A program made the position numbers and the translations under genes. A stretch of DNA of 64,000 bases from the NCBI RefSeq assembly GCF_002788215.1, contig NZ_CP024845.1, forward strand, positions 1,736,001 through 1,800,000, written 5' to 3'. How positions within the stretch are numbered: the first letter of the stretch is position 1; the number at the start of each line of letters is the position of its first letter. Below, one piece after another: positions 61,620 through 64,000 of this stretch. Below the pieces are notes generated by a model that had not been told where the DNA came from, did not search any database, and saw only the letters and a program-made list of their open reading frames with translations. Source of the stretch: Halohasta litchfieldiae (lineage in GTDB: Archaea > Halobacteriota > Halobacteria > Halobacteriales > Haloferacaceae).

Positions 61620-62204
61620 ATGGATACGGAGACCACCGACACGATCATCCGGGCAACCGGTCGGAGCCTCTGTGAGTATGGGTATGCAGATCTCACGATG
61701 CAGCGGATCGCCGCGGAGTCCTCAGTGACGACAGCGGCGATCCACTACCACTTTGATACGAAAGAAGAGCTACTGAACGCGTTTCTCGATGACTTGGTCG
61801 ACCGGTTCGAACAACAGGTGAGTTGTGAGTCATCTGACCCACGCCAACAGCTCACAACGCTTCTCGATGCAGTGTTTAGCCCACCGAAATCCAGCAGCGA
61901 TGAGTTTCCGGTCGCACTCATGGAGCTGAAATCCCAAGCACCCTACCACGACACCTATCGGGACCGGTTCCACGAGTTGGACGACACAGTCCGGACAGTC
62001 GTCACAACGGCCGTCGAGGAGGGGATCGAGTCAGGCTACTTCGCGGACGTCGACGCCGAAGAGATCGCGCGGTTCGTCAGCACGGCAATCAACGGCGGCC
62101 ACGTTCGAATGGTCGCACTCGGCGAAGAGCCTGCGAAAACCCGCAACGTGGTCGAAGACTATCTCGAAGGGCAGTTGGACTGGAGACCGGAGGAACGCGC
62201 GTGA
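61620..62204 (+). CDS. TetR/AcrR-family repressor of the MATE gene
   Basis: A 194-residue regulator. The N-terminal HTH (residues 5-50) is IIRATGRSLCEYGYADLTMQRIAAESSVTTAAIHYHFDTKEELL, with the recognition helix in TTAAIHYHF. The C-terminal domain (residues 55-194) is helical and senses an unknown ligand. Its stop overlaps the GTG of the MATE gene (GTGA), so both are translated together. The palindrome just upstream is the likely binding site. Confidence 0.92.
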   Translation: MDTETTDTIIRATGRSLCEYGYADLTMQRIAAESSVTTAAIHYHFDTKEELLNAFLDDLVDRFEQQVSCESSDPRQQLTTLLDAVFSPPKSSSDEFPVALMELKSQAPYHDTYRDRFHELDDTVRTVVTTAVEEGIESGYFADVDAEEIARFVSTAINGGHVRMVALGEEPAKTRNVVEDYLEGQLDWRPEERA

Positions 62205-63709
62205 GCTTTTTTAAAGGACAGGAGGAACTCGAACTGACAGAGGGCGGTATCCTCAAGCCGTTAGTCTACCTTTCACTGCCGATTGTGATCACGAACCTGC
62301 TGCAGACCGCGTACAATCTGGCCGATACGTTCTGGCTCGGCCGCTACTCGACGGAGGCGCTGGCAGCCATCTCGTTTGGCTTCCCGATGGTGTTTCTGCT
62401 CATCTCGCTTGGGATGGGGCTGTCGGTCGCAGGGAGTGTGCTGGTCGCCCAGCATACGGGGGCCGGAGAGATCGAACAGGCCGAGTACGCCGCCTCCCAG
62501 ACGGTCACCTTCGCGCTTATTGGCTCGGTCATCTTGGGGGTCGGCGCCTACCCATTCATTGAGGGGTTTCTCGCGTTCCTCGGGGCCTCACCCGAGGTGT
62601 TGCCGGGAGCGACCGCCTACATGGAGGTCATTGCGCTCGGCCTGCCGTTTATGTTCGGCTTTTTCGTGTTCATTGCGCTCATGCGCGGGGCCGGTGATAC
62701 GATCACCCCGATGGTCGTCATGTTCGGAACCGTCGTGATCAACGTGATTCTCGATCCCTTCCTCATCTTTGGCTTCGAGGCCAACCCGCTGTTCGGGATG
62801 GTCGGGCTGGCCGGGCTCCAAGCGGACCTGTTCGCCGCGACGGGGTTCACCGGTATGGGGATCGAGGGGGCAGCTATCGCGACCATCTTCTCGCGGAGTC
62901 TCGCGATGGTCGTCGGTCTCGGCATCATGCTGTCGGGGAGCCGTGGGATTCAGATACATCTCGTCGACATGAAACCCGACTTCGAGTACCTCCGCAAAAT
63001 CCTCAAGATCGGGGTCCCGGCCAGCATCGAGGGGACCGGTCGTGCGCTCTCGATCAACGCACTGTTGATCGTCGTCGGGCTGTTTTCGACCTCGGTCGTC
63101 GCAGCATTCGGGATCGGAACCCGAGTGCTGTCGGTCATCTTCCTGCCAGCAATCGCCGTTGCCCGCGGTGTGGAGACGATGTCGGGCCAAAACATCGGGG
63201 CGGGTAACTACGACCGCGCCGAGACGGCAAACTACCTCGCAGCCAAAGGGCTGTTCGTCATTCTCGGGGTCGTCGGTGTACTCATCTTCCTCGTTCCGAC
63301 ACCCATCGTCGGTGTGTTTACCAACGATCCTGCTGTTATTGAGGAAGGGACCACCCTCCTCCGGTACGTCTCGCTGTCGTTCGGGTTTACTGGTATTATG
63401 CGGGCGTTCGTCGGTGGGTTCCGCGGGGCGGGCAAGACGCTCGTCGCTGCGGCGATCTCGATTCTGACACTCGCCGGGATCCGACTGCCGGTGGCCTACA
63501 TCGCCTCGCAGTTCCGGCTGCCGATTCCCTACGCCGATCTGGTCTTCGGCGTACGTGGGATCTGGACCGCGTTTTTCGTCTCGAACGTTGCCGGAGCGGT
63601 GATCGCGTGGCTCTGGTTCCGGCGCGGAACGTGGCGCGAAAGCGACGTTCGGGGCACGGGTGGACCAACAGTGGAACCCGATGTCGACGCCTCGGCTGGC
63701 GACGACTAA
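62201..63709 (+). CDS. MATE-family multidrug/Na+ efflux protein
   Basis: A 502-residue protein with 12 membrane segments starting at GTG (62201). Two MatE repeats are visible: ILKPLVYLSLPIVITNLLQTAYNLADTFWLGRYS for the first, and FEYLRKILKIGVPASIEGTGRALSINALLIVVGLF for the second. The end is acidic (PDVDASAGDD). It is coupled to the TetR gene, so the repressor probably controls its efflux in response to a substrate, which cannot be predicted. Confidence 0.94.
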   Translation: MSFFKGQEELELTEGGILKPLVYLSLPIVITNLLQTAYNLADTFWLGRYSTEALAAISFGFPMVFLLISLGMGLSVAGSVLVAQHTGAGEIEQAEYAASQTVTFALIGSVILGVGAYPFIEGFLAFLGASPEVLPGATAYMEVIALGLPFMFGFFVFIALMRGAGDTITPMVVMFGTVVINVILDPFLIFGFEANPLFGMVGLAGLQADLFAATGFTGMGIEGAAIATIFSRSLAMVVGLGIMLSGSRGIQIHLVDMKPDFEYLRKILKIGVPASIEGTGRALSINALLIVVGLFSTSVVAAFGIGTRVLSVIFLPAIAVARGVETMSGQNIGAGNYDRAETANYLAAKGLFVILGVVGVLIFLVPTPIVGVFTNDPAVIEEGTTLLRYVSLSFGFTGIMRAFVGGFRGAGKTLVAAAISILTLAGIRLPVAYIASQFRLPIPYADLVFGVRGIWTAFFVSNVAGAVIAWLWFRRGTWRESDVRGTGGPTVEPDVDASAGDD

Positions 63710-63835
63710 TCGAGCGTATCGAGACCAACCATGGCATGTGGGAGCCACACATGCAAAGCGGGATCACGCAACCGTTTTGTAGGAGACCCCAAATAGAGGA
63801 ACTAATGGCAGTTAGTCGTCGACCGAGTTCGCTTC

Positions 63836-64000
63836 TTACCCAAGAGCGGCGGCGACGGTGCCAGCGGGCACCCCGGCGACTACCGCGAGCGGGGCGGCCA
63901 TACGTGGCCGACCTCGCCTCGTTTTGACGACCGGGCCGACGATTTCGGTCCGATCGTTGTCTGTTTTCTTCCCTGACTCCCTGTTTTCAGGCGCGTAGCC
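63836..64000 (-). CDS. Possible C-terminal end of a minus-strand gene entering from outside
   Basis: A minus-strand frame is open from the window edge to TAA (63836-63838): 54 codons ending RMAAPLAVVAGVPAGTVAAALG. The tail is hydrophobic and may be a membrane helix, preceded by a basic part (KTRRGRPR). Support is only from an open frame and composition. The rest of the gene is not visible. Confidence 0.3.
   Translation of the reverse strand, partial: GYAPENRESGKKTDNDRTEIVGPVVKTRRGRPRMAAPLAVVAGVPAGTVAAALG

Overview
The window is chromosomal DNA of a halophilic archaeon (class Halobacteria). The signs are high GC, strongly acidic proteins, archaellins cut after an RG-Q site, an archaeal chemotaxis set with CheF, CheC and CheD, RadA, the large subunit of DNA polymerase D with an intein, Tat lipoproteins, a PGF-CTERM surface protein, and leaderless genes with a TATA-like box about 25-30 bases before the start codon. 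I cannot name the species. Gene density is high and no rRNA, tRNA, CRISPR array or insertion sequence was seen.

Layout. 1-9 kb is a motility block: a partial ArlC/E-type archaellum protein, CheD, a tandem-domain CheC, CheY, a Gln/Ser/Asn-repeat protein and four tandem archaellin genes on the minus strand, then a winged-helix protein, a KaiC-like ATPase and a HalX response regulator. 9-22 kb is core metabolism and repair: a RecJ-like DHH nuclease, hemD-cobA-hemC, an AT-rich island with a Bat-type HTH gene and C-loop hairpins, hemL, cysE, two free PII genes, an ammonium transporter fused to a third PII domain, radA and pspAB. 22-26.6 kb is accessory: a TAXI binding protein with a TRAP-like permease, a membrane hydrolase and a secreted esterase. 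26.6-35.4 kb is a second taxis block: cheB-cheA-cheR-HEAT-cheF on the minus strand and, divergently, cheW, a KaiC-like ATPase broken by an in-frame TGA, a small protein and a P-loop protein.

35.4-46.9 kb holds an M48 protease flanked by two similar non-coding elements, then DUF5783, Nfu, a lipid kinase, a PGF-CTERM protein, AI-2E and FNT membrane proteins, a CNNM/CBS protein, cupin, MDR oxidoreductase, histidine kinase and amphi-Trp genes. 46.7-51.6 kb is an iron/siderophore ABC operon with two DtxR-type palindromes at its promoter and a 57-codon ORF inserted between its genes. 51.7-64 kb carries a PPC-domain gene, polC with a 508-residue intein, a zinc-ribbon protein, a 55-residue protein, a CBS protein, glycyl-tRNA synthetase, a dolichol-kinase-like enzyme, and a TetR-MATE pair with a palindromic operator.

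The most novel signal is the pair of homologous elements at about 35.51-35.63 and 37.13-37.26 kb, in the same orientation on either side of the M48 gene. Both have a CTTTTG promoter-like box exactly 28 bases before a shared GTGAGG, several hairpins with C5-type loops, a long-range stem with a compensatory T-A to C-G change, and a T-run at the end. I read them as a small structured RNA family. A third region at 13.72-13.88 kb has similar C-loop hairpins but is not alignable by eye. Other points of note are the Amt-PII fusion, the TGA-interrupted ATPase, a 66-base in-frame insertion with 30-base direct repeats in pspAB, and several small genes of under 65 codons.
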